From: Bacteroidales bacterium
Lineage (GTDB): Bacteria; Bacteroidota; Bacteroidia; Bacteroidales; TTA-H9
Reading direction: 5' to 3'
Length of the DNA stretch: 32,802 nt
Assembly (NCBI GenBank): GCA_028689615.1
Contig: JAQVCV010000056.1
Span: 1 to 32,802, forward strand
The position numbers were made by a program, and so were the translations under genes. Position 1 is the first letter of the stretch. Each line of letters starts with the position of its first letter. Below, piece by piece: positions 1 to 8,076 of this stretch. A model generated the notes under the pieces. It was not told where the DNA came from, ran no database searches, and was given only the letters and a program-made list of their open reading frames with translations.

Positions 1-2
1 GC

Positions 3-218
3 CTCCCCGAGTACCACCGCCTCGACCTGTCGGCAACCTACAACTTCAAGATCAGCGGCTACGCTCCTGCTTCGATAGGGATGAGCATTTTCAATGTGTA
101 CAACCGACCCAACGTGTGGTACAACGAGTACGAGATCGTCGAAAACCAGATCATCGAAACTCCCGTCTATTTCCTCGGTTTCACACCCAACATCAACTTC
201 ACCATCAAACTGAAATAA
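3..218 (+). CDS. TonB-dependent outer-membrane receptor, C-terminal fragment (5' end outside window)
   Basis: Only the last 71 codons are present, read in the frame starting at base 3 and ending at TAA 216-218. The peptide (LPEYHRLDLSATYNFKI..., then GMSIFNVYNRPNVWY..., ending NINFTIKLK) alternates hydrophobic and polar residues. It carries the 'hRhDLsatYnf' and 'sIfNVYNrpN' patterns typical of the last beta-strands of Bacteroidota TonB-dependent receptors. Such proteins form 22-stranded outer-membrane barrels importing large substrates or metal chelates using TonB energy. The stop is two bases before the ATG of the next gene, so the two are almost certainly co-translated. The substrate cannot be told from this fragment. 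Confidence 0.82.
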   Translation, partial: LPEYHRLDLSATYNFKISGYAPASIGMSIFNVYNRPNVWYNEYEIVENQIIETPVYFLGFTPNINFTIKLK

Positions 219-220
219 CC

Positions 221-1024
221 ATGAAATCAATCCGCTATACCCTCCTGCTTGCTGCCGCAGCCCTGTGGGCAGCCTCCTGTCAGAAACCCGATCTGGCCAC
301 CGCCGATCCCGACATAGCAGTGGTTGAAGCCTATCTGGCTCCCAACGCTCCAATCCGGCTTCACATCACCCGACAACTGGTTTATGCCTCGTCGGATACA
401 GTGATCACCCCCATCGAAGGGCTCACCATCAGCCTCAAGGCTACCGACACTTCAGTGATTTGCACCTCCGACAGCGCCGGCTATTACAGCGCTGCCATCA
501 CCCCCCGCGAAGGAGAAACCTACACAATGACCTTCCTCTACAACGATAAAACCGTTTCAGCCACCACCACAATCCCCGCGAAGCCCACCAACTACACCGC
601 TTCGGCCTCCACCATCACGGTAGGTATGGGAGGTGATCCAGGCAGCGGAACACCACCCACTCACCCAACTCCCGTCACCCTCGCCTGGGACAACCCCGAC
701 CTGAGCTATTACATGGTGGTGACCGAATGCCTCGAGACCGATCCTGAGCCCATCTTCGATACGACCGAGGTTGTACCGATGCGGATTTTTCGCAACACTC
801 CCGACAGAATTGAAACACAGAACCTCAACCCCGGCGCATTTTACTACCTCGGAAACCACAGGGTAATCTTGTTCCACCTCAACGCCGAATACGCCCAACT
901 TTACGACGACAACGGCACCTCATCGCTCAACCTGGCCAAGCCTCCCACCAATGTTGTCAACGGACTTGGAGTGTTTACAGGCATCAACGCCGACACCCTG
1001 CTCATACAGGTAAACGAGGACTGA
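221..1024 (+). CDS. DUF4249-like outer-membrane lipoprotein
   Basis: 267 residues starting MKSIRYTLLLAAAALWAASC. This is a signal peptide with a lipobox ending at Cys20, so the mature protein should be a lipoprotein. The start at 221 is chosen over an upstream in-frame ATG at 116, because that one lies inside the receptor gene and only 221 gives an immediate lipoprotein signal. The mature part opens with the 'VVEAYLaPnaPIrLhItR' stretch typical of DUF4249 proteins. These Bacteroidota lipoproteins are usually encoded directly after a TonB-dependent receptor and are assumed to work with it at the outer membrane. Here the gap is two bases. The middle holds a beta-rich region and a Gly/Pro/Thr-rich linker near residues 140-155. 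The length is slightly short for the family. The family assignment rests on pattern and context, and the biochemical role is unknown. Confidence 0.72.
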   Translation: MKSIRYTLLLAAAALWAASCQKPDLATADPDIAVVEAYLAPNAPIRLHITRQLVYASSDTVITPIEGLTISLKATDTSVICTSDSAGYYSAAITPREGETYTMTFLYNDKTVSATTTIPAKPTNYTASASTITVGMGGDPGSGTPPTHPTPVTLAWDNPDLSYYMVVTECLETDPEPIFDTTEVVPMRIFRNTPDRIETQNLNPGAFYYLGNHRVILFHLNAEYAQLYDDNGTSSLNLAKPPTNVVNGLGVFTGINADTLLIQVNED

Positions 1025-1296
1025 TCCCCCGGCTTCAGGCCTGATTCTGCAAAAAACAATCCCCCTGCTGTGAGGCATCCTCATCTCAGGCTGTGAGGTA
1101 CCCTCATCCCCGGCTGTGAGGCATCCTCATCTCTGGCTGTGAGGTATCCTCATCTTAGGGAGTGGGGCTTGATAAGGCAATTGGAACAACCTCGAATCAG
1201 GCTTATGACTACCCGGGAAACAGGCTAATGAGCAATAAGGTACCATCAGGCACCCGGCTCACAATTGGAGCCATTCCTGATGTCATCACCACTCCG
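1025..1296. other. Intergenic region between convergent genes, holding a hairpin-repeat array
   Basis: The lipoprotein gene (+) and the small membrane protein gene (-) converge here. Apart from the four-unit repeat array at 1067-1158 and the minus-strand terminator at 1297-1329, I see no reading frame or RNA gene. No classical terminator with a U-run is evident for the plus-strand gene, so the repeat hairpins may serve that purpose. Confidence 0.6.
1067..1158. repeat. Four tandem 23-base units, each a small hairpin
   Basis: Units lie at 1067-1089, 1090-1112, 1113-1135 and 1136-1158, each exactly 23 bases. Every unit contains the inverted repeat TGAGG-nnn-CCTCA with loops CAT, TAC, CAT and TAT. 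Units 1 and 3 resemble each other more than their neighbours, as do 2 and 4, which hints at a 46-base duplication step. The array begins about 40 bases after the lipoprotein stop. It could be a variable-number repeat, a 3'-end stabiliser or terminator, or a protein-binding array. Sequence alone does not decide. Confidence 0.85.
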
Positions 1297-1329
1297 AAAA
1301 AAACCCGGTAAAGTTTTCACTTCACCGGG
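1297..1329 (-). terminator. Rho-independent terminator of the 164-residue protein gene
   Basis: On the minus strand an 11-pair stem (CCCGGTgAAGT against ACTTtACCGGG, one mismatch) with a four-base loop lies at 1304-1329. It is followed directly by seven T residues (A-run 1297-1303 on the plus strand). It sits 18 bases after the stop codon of the minus-strand gene, in classical position. Confidence 0.88.
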
Positions 1330-1347
1330 CTTAAAACAGCAGAGCAA

Positions 1348-1842
1348 CTACTTTCGCACCATCCCGTTAACCAGATCCTTCCAGTATCGGGCGAATTCCA
1401 AAGCCTGTTGAGCTGCCATAGGATCGTCGTGTTTGCTGTTGAACAACAGGAGGCTCTCCTGCATTGATTCTCCGCGCGCAAACATCAAACGCAGGCTCAC
1501 CAAATCAACCGATACACTATGATTCACCTTTCCACTCCATGTTTGTTGATTGAGCAGAACCTGACAATCAACCACATGATCGAGCATTACCAAACGACTG
1601 CCTGCAAGTTGTCCACCGGTATTCTCGCACCACAACAAAGCAGGTTTTCGAACATCAACACAGAGTGCAACGCGTCCGAAATAGCCTGTCTTCGCAGCTG
1701 TCAGTCCATGACTTAGAAGTTGCTGACGAACAGCATTCCTAAAACCAGCTTTAGCATGATTGCCGCTCCTGACCACCCAAATAAAAGGCACAATAAAAAG
1801 GGCAGCAACCAGTATTCCTAACAATATTATACTGAAATCCAT
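1348..1842 (-). CDS. Small membrane-anchored protein of unknown function
   Basis: 164 residues. The first 26 (MDFSIILLGILVAALFIVPF...) form one hydrophobic segment with a positive charge after it (VVRSGNHAKAG), so the protein should be anchored in the inner membrane with its soluble part in the cytoplasm. The soluble part is mixed alpha/beta. It includes an 'ALCVDVRKPALLWCENTGG' stretch and ends with an alpha-helical, charged tail (ALEFARYWKDLVNGMVRK). No catalytic motif is visible and I do not recognise the family. The ATG at 1842 gives the membrane segment at the very N-terminus, and a strong terminator follows the stop, so the gene looks real and monocistronic. No clear TAnnTTTG promoter was found upstream. 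Confidence 0.75.
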   Translation of the reverse strand: MDFSIILLGILVAALFIVPFIWVVRSGNHAKAGFRNAVRQQLLSHGLTAAKTGYFGRVALCVDVRKPALLWCENTGGQLAGSRLVMLDHVVDCQVLLNQQTWSGKVNHSVSVDLVSLRLMFARGESMQESLLLFNSKHDDPMAAQQALEFARYWKDLVNGMVRK

Positions 1843-2112
1843 TTCTTTATTTTTTAAGATTGATATAAAAAAACATTAAATGAGGCCTTGACGTACCACA
1901 ACAATTCACCCCGGGAAGCGAAGTCTGAACACAATCGGTTCACAACCTCATTTGTTCTGCCAACGGAAGCGTTTTATTCAAAGGCAGACACCAATTGGGG
2001 GGGGAAAAGATAAATTGCAAAGTCTTATTCAAAAACAAAACTTACAGGCACAACAAAGCAGAAGGCCGTCAACCGACCTTTGAATAATTGAAGAAGAGGA
2101 GATAATGTCGCC

Positions 2113-2457
2113 TCAGAAGAACTGGTGATAAGGAAACAATAAAAAGGAAACCCTTTCGGCTTTGCAAGCTGCTGTTAGACTTTGGCGGGGTAACCAAAAA
2201 ACCGGCAATAAGATTGGATTAAGCCGTTCCATCGGCAGAGGGTGCCACTTGCACTGCCTTAATGGGGTTACAACGGTTGACACAGTCGAAACCCCTGTGG
2301 TTTCGATCATCCCCGTTGGGGATGAATTATCGGATGTAATGTATTCTATGCTGGTATCTTCCAACGACCGGGCCACAGGAATCTGTTCATGCAACAAGAC
2401 CCTGAGGCTTACCATGGCAACAAGATATACAAGCACAAAACCTCTTATCAAATTCAT
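2113..2457 (-). CDS. Possible 114-residue hypothetical protein
   Basis: Reading from the ATG at 2457 gives MNLIRGFVLVYLVAMVSLRV, a plausible N-terminal signal or membrane segment. A Ser/Thr-rich middle follows (SPTGMIETTGVSTVSTVV), then a basic and aromatic C-terminus (LLPVFWLPRQSLTAACKAER). Four bases upstream of the ATG is TACTTTTG (2462-2469, minus strand), a match to the Bacteroidota -7 element. That would place transcription start almost at the ATG and make a leaderless message. No good -33 element is seen at the expected distance. A longer frame opening at 2568 would run into the terminator of gene A. No family is recognised. It could be a chance ORF in intergenic DNA. Confidence 0.33.
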   Translation of the reverse strand: MNLIRGFVLVYLVAMVSLRVLLHEQIPVARSLEDTSIEYITSDNSSPTGMIETTGVSTVSTVVTPLRQCKWHPLPMERLNPILLPVFWLPRQSLTAACKAERVSFLLFPYHQFF

Positions 2458-2558
2458 CGGGCAAAAGTAAACAAACTGACTGATTGAGTAAGCTGATGCC
2501 CTAAAAAAAACGCAGCCTCGAAACCTCATTATTAAGGAAACTGTAATTACACAAGCAA

Positions 2559-2586
2559 GAAAGGCCACCCTTTTGGGTGGCCTTTC
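2559..2586 (-). terminator. Terminator hairpin after adhesin gene A
   Basis: A perfect 12-pair stem (GAAAGGCCACCC against GGGTGGCCTTTC) with a four-base loop, starting 30 bases after the stop of gene A. On the minus strand it is followed by TTGCTTG, only moderately U-rich, so efficiency is uncertain. The hairpin is symmetrical and could act in both directions. Confidence 0.78.
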
Positions 2587-2616
2587 AACATATTTACAGC
2601 TTAATTCTGGTCTGAA

Positions 2617-5600
2617 TTATCTGGTAACGGTGATGCGTTCCATCGAAACAGAACCGTCGGCAGTGGTGAAGCGTACGAAATAAACGCCGCTTTCGAGGTT
2701 GCTGACATTCAGTTTGATGGTGCTCTGTCCGTTCACATCCTGGTTCATCACGGGCTGGCCGAGATAGTTCACCAGAGTGATGTTGCGAACATCAGCAGTA
2801 GCTTCAACAGTTACAACATCGGTAGCGGGGTTGGGGTAAACCTTGATAGCAGTGGCGTTACCTTCTTCGATACCAACATAAACCAGGTAGCATTTCTCGT
2901 TTGTGGGAGCTGATTCCATAAGGTTGTTGAAACCATTGTAAACAGCTTTCACGGTGTAGCAATAGCCGGCACCATATTCCAGGTTGTGATCAGCATAGGT
3001 GGTATCGGTCTGCGGGGTAGCATTCAGAAGAACGCCATCGCGGTACACATTGTAACCAACCACACCAGCGCGGCTGATGTCGCTCAGATCAATCTTGGTG
3101 CTGGTAGCCATGTTGTTCGACACAACACTGCGGTTAGCAACGGCAAGCGAAGCAGGAGCGATGGTGGTGTGAGCAGGGGTGAAGTCTGACAGCGGTCCGT
3201 AAACCACGTCTTTGCCACCTTTGCCAACCAAAGCATGAGCACGGATACCCATCACGCATGCGCTGAAGCCCATGTTCGACAGTTTATCCCAAGCTGAGCC
3301 ATCATAGTACCATTCGGGATCGGAAGAAGCATTGGGGCCATCCTGATCCATACCGAAGTAATGGGTAGCAGCAGCAAAGTTGTTCCATTTCACCATGGCG
3401 TAGAAAGTTCCATCGAAGGCCACATTGGGAACGTCAACAGTTACCCATGCGTCGCCGGCGGGAGCTACCAGACCGGTTGAACCAACCAGGTTTTTGTTTT
3501 CATCGAAGATGTCAACAGTTACCTGATCGCTGCCAGCGCTGGCATTAGCCACGAAGAAGAGATCGAACGAGGTGAGAACACCAGCATCGGTGGTAGCGAA
3601 TTCGTTACCAAGCCATCCGGTGTAACCAGGGTTGAAGGTCAGACCATCTTCAAACGAACCATCGTCGAGGATGTAGTTGGCAGCTGTGCCAGCACCACCT
3701 TCTTCGCAGATAGCAGCATTCCAGGTCAGGTCGATGTTGTTCTCGTTCTGCACACCAGTGAGGTTTGAAGGAGCGGGAAGAACGGGGTAAACCTTGATGT
3801 TATCAACATACCAGGCAATGATGTCGGCAGTGTTATCGCCGTGAGCCACGAAGCGGATCTTCACAGCCTTGCCAATACCACCGGTAATTTCGATGCTCTT
3901 GGTTGACCAGTTGAACGAACCTTCGTTTTTGTATTCACCGATGGTTTTCCAGTTGCCGTTGATATAACGGTCAACAGTCATGATCTCTTTGCCGGTCTGG
4001 TTGCGGTCTTCGAGTTTCAGATCGAAGTCGAGCATCAGTTTGCCGCAGGTGAAGATCGAAGCGTTGATAGCAGGAGTGATCATAGCATAGCTGTAATCGT
4101 TTTCCGGGGCAGCCCAGTTGAACTCGGCCGAAGGAACACCATTACCCATAGCGTTGCTGATTTTCCAATGTTCACCTTGTTCGGGTTCGAACGACCAGGT
4201 GTTGTAGGTGAAGTTGGTGCTGTTCCAATCTTCGATGAAAGGAGCAGGAACACCGTAGTTGATATCGATGCAGGCAGGGCCTTCTTCAAGCGATTCGGCA
4301 GTGCCGGTCATACCAAACTGGGTGAGGTCGTAAACTGCGGTCACATCGTAGCAGTAGTGGCCGGGGTTCAGATAGAGATCGTAATATTCGGTAGTGTCAG
4401 CACCAACATAGTCGATGAGCATACCATCACGGTAGATGTTGTAACCCATTACGTCAACAGAGGTACCGCCGCCGCCGCCGGCTGCGAGTTCGTAACCAAA
4501 TAGCTGGTCAGAAGCACCATCGCCCTGAGCCAAACCACCAATAGTAACAAAACCTGAAACAATGCCGGGCTGTGTGAACAGACCACCGGCGATAGTAGCA
4601 CCCAGGTCACCACTAACACTGTGGCTAACACCCGTGAGGGCTCCGGTTGCGATGCTCATCTGCTCTACCTGGCAACCAGCACCACCGGTAGTTCCTGAGA
4701 ACACCCAGAGATAAGGACCACCAGCAGTCCAGCTGTCGTATGCTGAACCGTACATGCTCGGAGGACCAGCAATAGTTCCAATATTGGCACCAGCGCGGCT
4801 AACAAGGATCAAATCAGCATCCCAGTTGTTTACCCAGAAACCATCCTGAGCAGCGTCGTAAGCAATAGAACGGGTAGCAGCAGGAGAGGTAATGGTGCTC
4901 ACCAGAGTTTTTGTGGTGAAGTCCATTTGGAAGATGGTAGTAGCAGCAGCTCCACCATAGAAATACTGGCCATCGTATGCGAGGTCGCGCAGACCGCTTA
5001 CACCGGCAATCGAGAACTCTTCAACAAGGGTACCATCAAGGTTATACTTGTGGATGAGGTTAGAGCCCCAACGGGTTGTGTAGAGATACTGACCATCGCT
5101 TTCAGCACCGGCGTTACCAGCGGCACCAGATACAGCAGCAGCATCGTAGGTAAACTGAAGATCGAATGTAGCTTCTGTAGCACCCGGAGTATGAGCACTT
5201 GCATTAGGATTGGCTTCGTTAGCAATAGCAAAATTGCTCTTAGCAGCCTTGTTAACAGAAAGTTTCTTACCAGGCATCACAGGCTCGAGCCAGGTGAGGT
5301 AAGCAGCATCCTGAACAGGGGTAGCAGCAAGCTCGCGAGGTGCGGGCAGGAAGTGAGCAGTGAAGGTGTAGCAATCTCTGTCGGAGGTACCGCTTTCGTA
5401 AACGGCATCAACGCAGGCAGTATATTGCTGACCGTAAGTGATAATGCTGGCGGGCAGCAGATAAGTGGTATCGGTGGTGAAAGCGATCTGAACATCATCC
5501 AGATACACGTTGTAACCGAGTTTATTCTTGTCAGCACCAAGTTTAGCAAGAACCATCACGTTGTCAACGTTCCAGTTGTTGATATCATAGGTATCGCCAC

Positions 5601-8076
5601 CGTAAGCATTGAAACGGATTTTGAAAGTATCCCAGGTGTAAGCATTCAGGCTGAGAATTTCAGAAGTCCAGGGGATATCGCCACCAACGTTGCTGTAGTT
5701 TTTCAGGCGGTTCCATGTGGTACCATCCCAAAGTTCAACAGCCATCTGGTTTTCGGTGGTGTTGCCATAGTTGCTGAGCATGATGTCGTAGCGCAGTTCG
5801 AGTACAGGAGAACCAAGACCCTGGAGTTCAGGAGTGGTGATCGACTGTGAATAGTTGGTAACCTGAGGTTCCCAGTTGAACATGGCACTGGGAGCAGGCA
5901 TACCGGCACCGGTAGTAACCACCCAGTTGTTGCCGTCTTTGGTCCAACCCTGTGCAGTGAAGTTTCCACTGGTGAAGTGGTCTTCGAACAAGGCAACCAT
6001 GGGGATAGGAGCATTCCATACGGCCTCAAGGGTACGGTCGTCAACATAAAGATTGAACGGAGCCCAACGGGTTTCGCCCAAAAGTACATCGAGGGTCATA
6101 TCGCCATAAATGTCTTTGTTGACATTGTAAGCCTCATAACCAAATTTGTAAACAGTGATGTCGTAGTTGCCTTTCCAAACGGTGTTGAAAGTAACCTGAC
6201 CCGAAGCAGGAGTGAGTGCATAATATAAGGTGTCAACCAAAGTGTTTTGCATGGTAATGCTAACGCCTTCGGGAACAGCACCTACAGATGACAGGGTAAC
6301 ATTGAATTTAACCTGGGCAGTCCAGCCTTTACCCAAAACATTGGAGAAAGAAGGCTCTGACCAACGGTCACCGGTGTATTTGGCTTTAACAGCCCAACGG
6401 TAAGCACCATTGGGAAGAGTGGGCCAACTGTTGTCAACAGTGTTGGTAGCAGTAGGAGTAGAAACGGTTGTCCAAACAGCCTGGTTGTTTTCTTCACCCT
6501 GGATGAAACGGAAAACCTGATAACCCAGAAGGCCATCAACGTTATCACCATTGTCCATAGGAACGTACATAGCTTCACCTTCAGGTCCGCCAACGGTTTT
6601 AGCAGGACGCATCGAGATAGCACCTTTCGAGATGCGGGTTTTAGCCATAGTCATAGGAGCATAAGCACTGGTGGCCATGTCGCCGGGGCCGCCTGAACCC
6701 TGAACTTTAGCACGGATCATGAAATCGTTGTAACCAGCGGGAACCCAGGGGCCGTTGGCTGTAGCGTATTTCGAGTAGCTGCGCATGCTGGGATTGGTTT
6801 CGTCAATACCCAGAGGAGCGCAGTTGGGGTGGTTACCACCCTGAATCATACCAAGGTAGAAATTACCACTTCCAATGGTAATGGCACTGGTGAATTCAAA
6901 TTCAACCCATCCGGCATGTGTCGGGGTAACTTCCACGCGACCAAGTTCGGTGTTGGGGATACCTTGTGTACCATCGTCATCATAAACAGCCATTTCGAAA
7001 GGAACCAGCGGATTGCCACCAACGGGGAAATTACCGTCGCCAATGAACACCGAACCACCGGTGATGGTTACAGGGTATTGGTTAATCGGGGTGAATTTCA
7101 AGGCATTGATGTTTCCGGCAGTAGCCCAGGTGGTCATGTTTTCAAACACACCATCGTCATAAATGATTTCGTAACCGCTCATAGGCAGACCCCAGGTGAG
7201 GTTCACAGCTGTCTGGGCAGTGTTGAGGGTAGCCAAAACAACGCCGGGAGCAGCGGTGTTCTCCATAAGAGCTGCATCCTGAGTGTTGGCACCGGCTACC
7301 AGAGTGATGTTGGCAATGAAGTTTTCAAATCCTTCTTTTTCAACAACAAACGAAGCAGGTCCACCCAGCATATTCAGGCTGTAGGTACCGTTGAGCAAAG
7401 TGTAAGTCATGCTGTCGCCAACCATCACTTTAGCTCCAACCACCGGAAGACCGGTAGCAGCATTGGTAACAACACCGGTCAGGGTCGATGCAATGGAACT
7501 GGTAGCATTAACCACTACATTGTCGAAATGACAGTTGTTGCCATAAGCTGAGGTGAACAGGAAAGCGAGGTACAGGTTGGGCTGATCGTTAGCACCGGCG
7601 GGCAGAGTGACTGATTTGTCTTTCCATCCGGCAGCGGCATTGTAACGAAGGAAGTCACCAGCGCTGGTCCAGGTAGCTCCATCAGTTGACCACTGAACAG
7701 TTACTTTATCGGCGCTTGATGCATAACCTGGATCCTCATACCAGCTGAAATTCACAACAACATCCTGAAAATCAACGGTCGAGAAACCAGTTGTCATTTT
7801 CAAGCGGTTGGAGTTGCTTGAATTCGCGCTGAAAGAGTTAAATTTCACGAAATAGGTGCCGTTTGCAGCGGCAGCTACCGTGGGATAGGTAGAGCTGGTA
7901 ACAAAAGTCAATGTACCTGCTGTGCCTGTAACTGCTTCTGCAGCCCAGTTGGCAGGAACACTACCTCCGTTTTCAAAACTCTCAGTCAACAACTGTGCGT
8001 TGACCGACGTTGCCGACAGGAAGCCCAGCGTGAGCAAGGCCATCATCGTCCGCAAGGTTTTCGTAATGAATCGCAT
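2617..8076 (-). CDS. Giant T9SS-secreted adhesin-like protein A (cleaved-adhesin/Fn3 modules)
   Basis: 1819 residues. The start is the ATG at 8076; a TTG two codons upstream is less likely. Signal peptide about 1-27 (...SATSVNA|Q). Order of modules: 29-195 MAM/cleaved-adhesin-like head (ESFENGGSVPANW ... CHFDNVVV); 198-272 carboxypeptidase-regulatory-like (TGVVTNAATGLPVVGAKVMV); then four Fn3-like folds. Each Fn3 is split by a guest domain between LTWxxP and GYNVYRDG: LTW 293-295 to GYQVFR 518; VWNAP 686 to GYNVY 854; LTW 927-929 to GYNIYRDG 1211; LTW 1450-1452 to GYNVYRDG 1674. Guests are a jelly-roll module, a cleaved-adhesin domain (693-850), a propeller-like region (about 968-1205) and a second jelly-roll module. 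Another cleaved-adhesin domain spans about 1280-1433. A type A sorting domain (VYPNPATD..., ending ITVTR) occupies about 1736-1819. Known relatives of these modules occur in gingipains and HagA. No protease domain is seen, and adhesion is inferred. Confidence 0.9.
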   Translation of the reverse strand: MRFITKTLRTMMALLTLGFLSATSVNAQLLTESFENGGSVPANWAAEAVTGTAGTLTFVTSSTYPTVAAAANGTYFVKFNSFSANSSNSNRLKMTTGFSTVDFQDVVVNFSWYEDPGYASSADKVTVQWSTDGATWTSAGDFLRYNAAAGWKDKSVTLPAGANDQPNLYLAFLFTSAYGNNCHFDNVVVNATSSIASTLTGVVTNAATGLPVVGAKVMVGDSMTYTLLNGTYSLNMLGGPASFVVEKEGFENFIANITLVAGANTQDAALMENTAAPGVVLATLNTAQTAVNLTWGLPMSGYEIIYDDGVFENMTTWATAGNINALKFTPINQYPVTITGGSVFIGDGNFPVGGNPLVPFEMAVYDDDGTQGIPNTELGRVEVTPTHAGWVEFEFTSAITIGSGNFYLGMIQGGNHPNCAPLGIDETNPSMRSYSKYATANGPWVPAGYNDFMIRAKVQGSGGPGDMATSAYAPMTMAKTRISKGAISMRPAKTVGGPEGEAMYVPMDNGDNVDGLLGYQVFRFIQGEENNQAVWTTVSTPTATNTVDNSWPTLPNGAYRWAVKAKYTGDRWSEPSFSNVLGKGWTAQVKFNVTLSSVGAVPEGVSITMQNTLVDTLYYALTPASGQVTFNTVWKGNYDITVYKFGYEAYNVNKDIYGDMTLDVLLGETRWAPFNLYVDDRTLEAVWNAPIPMVALFEDHFTSGNFTAQGWTKDGNNWVVTTGAGMPAPSAMFNWEPQVTNYSQSITTPELQGLGSPVLELRYDIMLSNYGNTTENQMAVELWDGTTWNRLKNYSNVGGDIPWTSEILSLNAYTWDTFKIRFNAYGGDTYDINNWNVDNVMVLAKLGADKNKLGYNVYLDDVQIAFTTDTTYLLPASIITYGQQYTACVDAVYESGTSDRDCYTFTAHFLPAPRELAATPVQDAAYLTWLEPVMPGKKLSVNKAAKSNFAIANEANPNASAHTPGATEATFDLQFTYDAAAVSGAAGNAGAESDGQYLYTTRWGSNLIHKYNLDGTLVEEFSIAGVSGLRDLAYDGQYFYGGAAATTIFQMDFTTKTLVSTITSPAATRSIAYDAAQDGFWVNNWDADLILVSRAGANIGTIAGPPSMYGSAYDSWTAGGPYLWVFSGTTGGAGCQVEQMSIATGALTGVSHSVSGDLGATIAGGLFTQPGIVSGFVTIGGLAQGDGASDQLFGYELAAGGGGGTSVDVMGYNIYRDGMLIDYVGADTTEYYDLYLNPGHYCYDVTAVYDLTQFGMTGTAESLEEGPACIDINYGVPAPFIEDWNSTNFTYNTWSFEPEQGEHWKISNAMGNGVPSAEFNWAAPENDYSYAMITPAINASIFTCGKLMLDFDLKLEDRNQTGKEIMTVDRYINGNWKTIGEYKNEGSFNWSTKSIEITGGIGKAVKIRFVAHGDNTADIIAWYVDNIKVYPVLPAPSNLTGVQNENNIDLTWNAAICEEGGAGTAANYILDDGSFEDGLTFNPGYTGWLGNEFATTDAGVLTSFDLFFVANASAGSDQVTVDIFDENKNLVGSTGLVAPAGDAWVTVDVPNVAFDGTFYAMVKWNNFAAATHYFGMDQDGPNASSDPEWYYDGSAWDKLSNMGFSACVMGIRAHALVGKGGKDVVYGPLSDFTPAHTTIAPASLAVANRSVVSNNMATSTKIDLSDISRAGVVGYNVYRDGVLLNATPQTDTTYADHNLEYGAGYCYTVKAVYNGFNNLMESAPTNEKCYLVYVGIEEGNATAIKVYPNPATDVVTVEATADVRNITLVNYLGQPVMNQDVNGQSTIKLNVSNLESGVYFVRFTTADGSVSMERITVTR
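4467..4482. repeat. GCC/GGC trinucleotide run coding a Gly linker in gene A
   Basis: A run of CCG/GCC triplets on the plus strand encodes five glycines on the minus strand (AAGGGGGTS). It joins the propeller-like guest to the GYNIYRDG strand at about residue 1205. B and C have six glycines at the equivalent place. Such runs can change length in whole codons by slippage. Confidence 0.7.

Larger units (their letters stand above)
1843..2616. other. 774-base intergenic stretch with a doubtful small ORF
   Basis: Between the small membrane protein gene and adhesin gene A, both on the minus strand. It contains an eight-G run at 1997-2004, a possible 114-residue minus-strand reading frame (2113-2457) and the terminator of gene A (2559-2586). 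Nothing resembling a tRNA, rRNA or transposase is visible. Confidence 0.5.

Noticed and set aside
116-220. Upstream start for the DUF4249-like gene
   Set aside because: The extension overlaps the receptor gene out of frame and would bury the lipoprotein signal peptide.
1067-1158. CRISPR array
   Set aside because: Units are contiguous 23-mers without spacers, and no cas gene is in the window.
4927-5850. 307-residue plus-strand open frame inside gene A
   Set aside because: Antisense shadow of gene A, caused by its codon bias; no domain or promoter.
6829-7551. 240-residue plus-strand open frame inside gene A
   Set aside because: Antisense shadow. Translation is rich in His/Asn/Gly without pattern.
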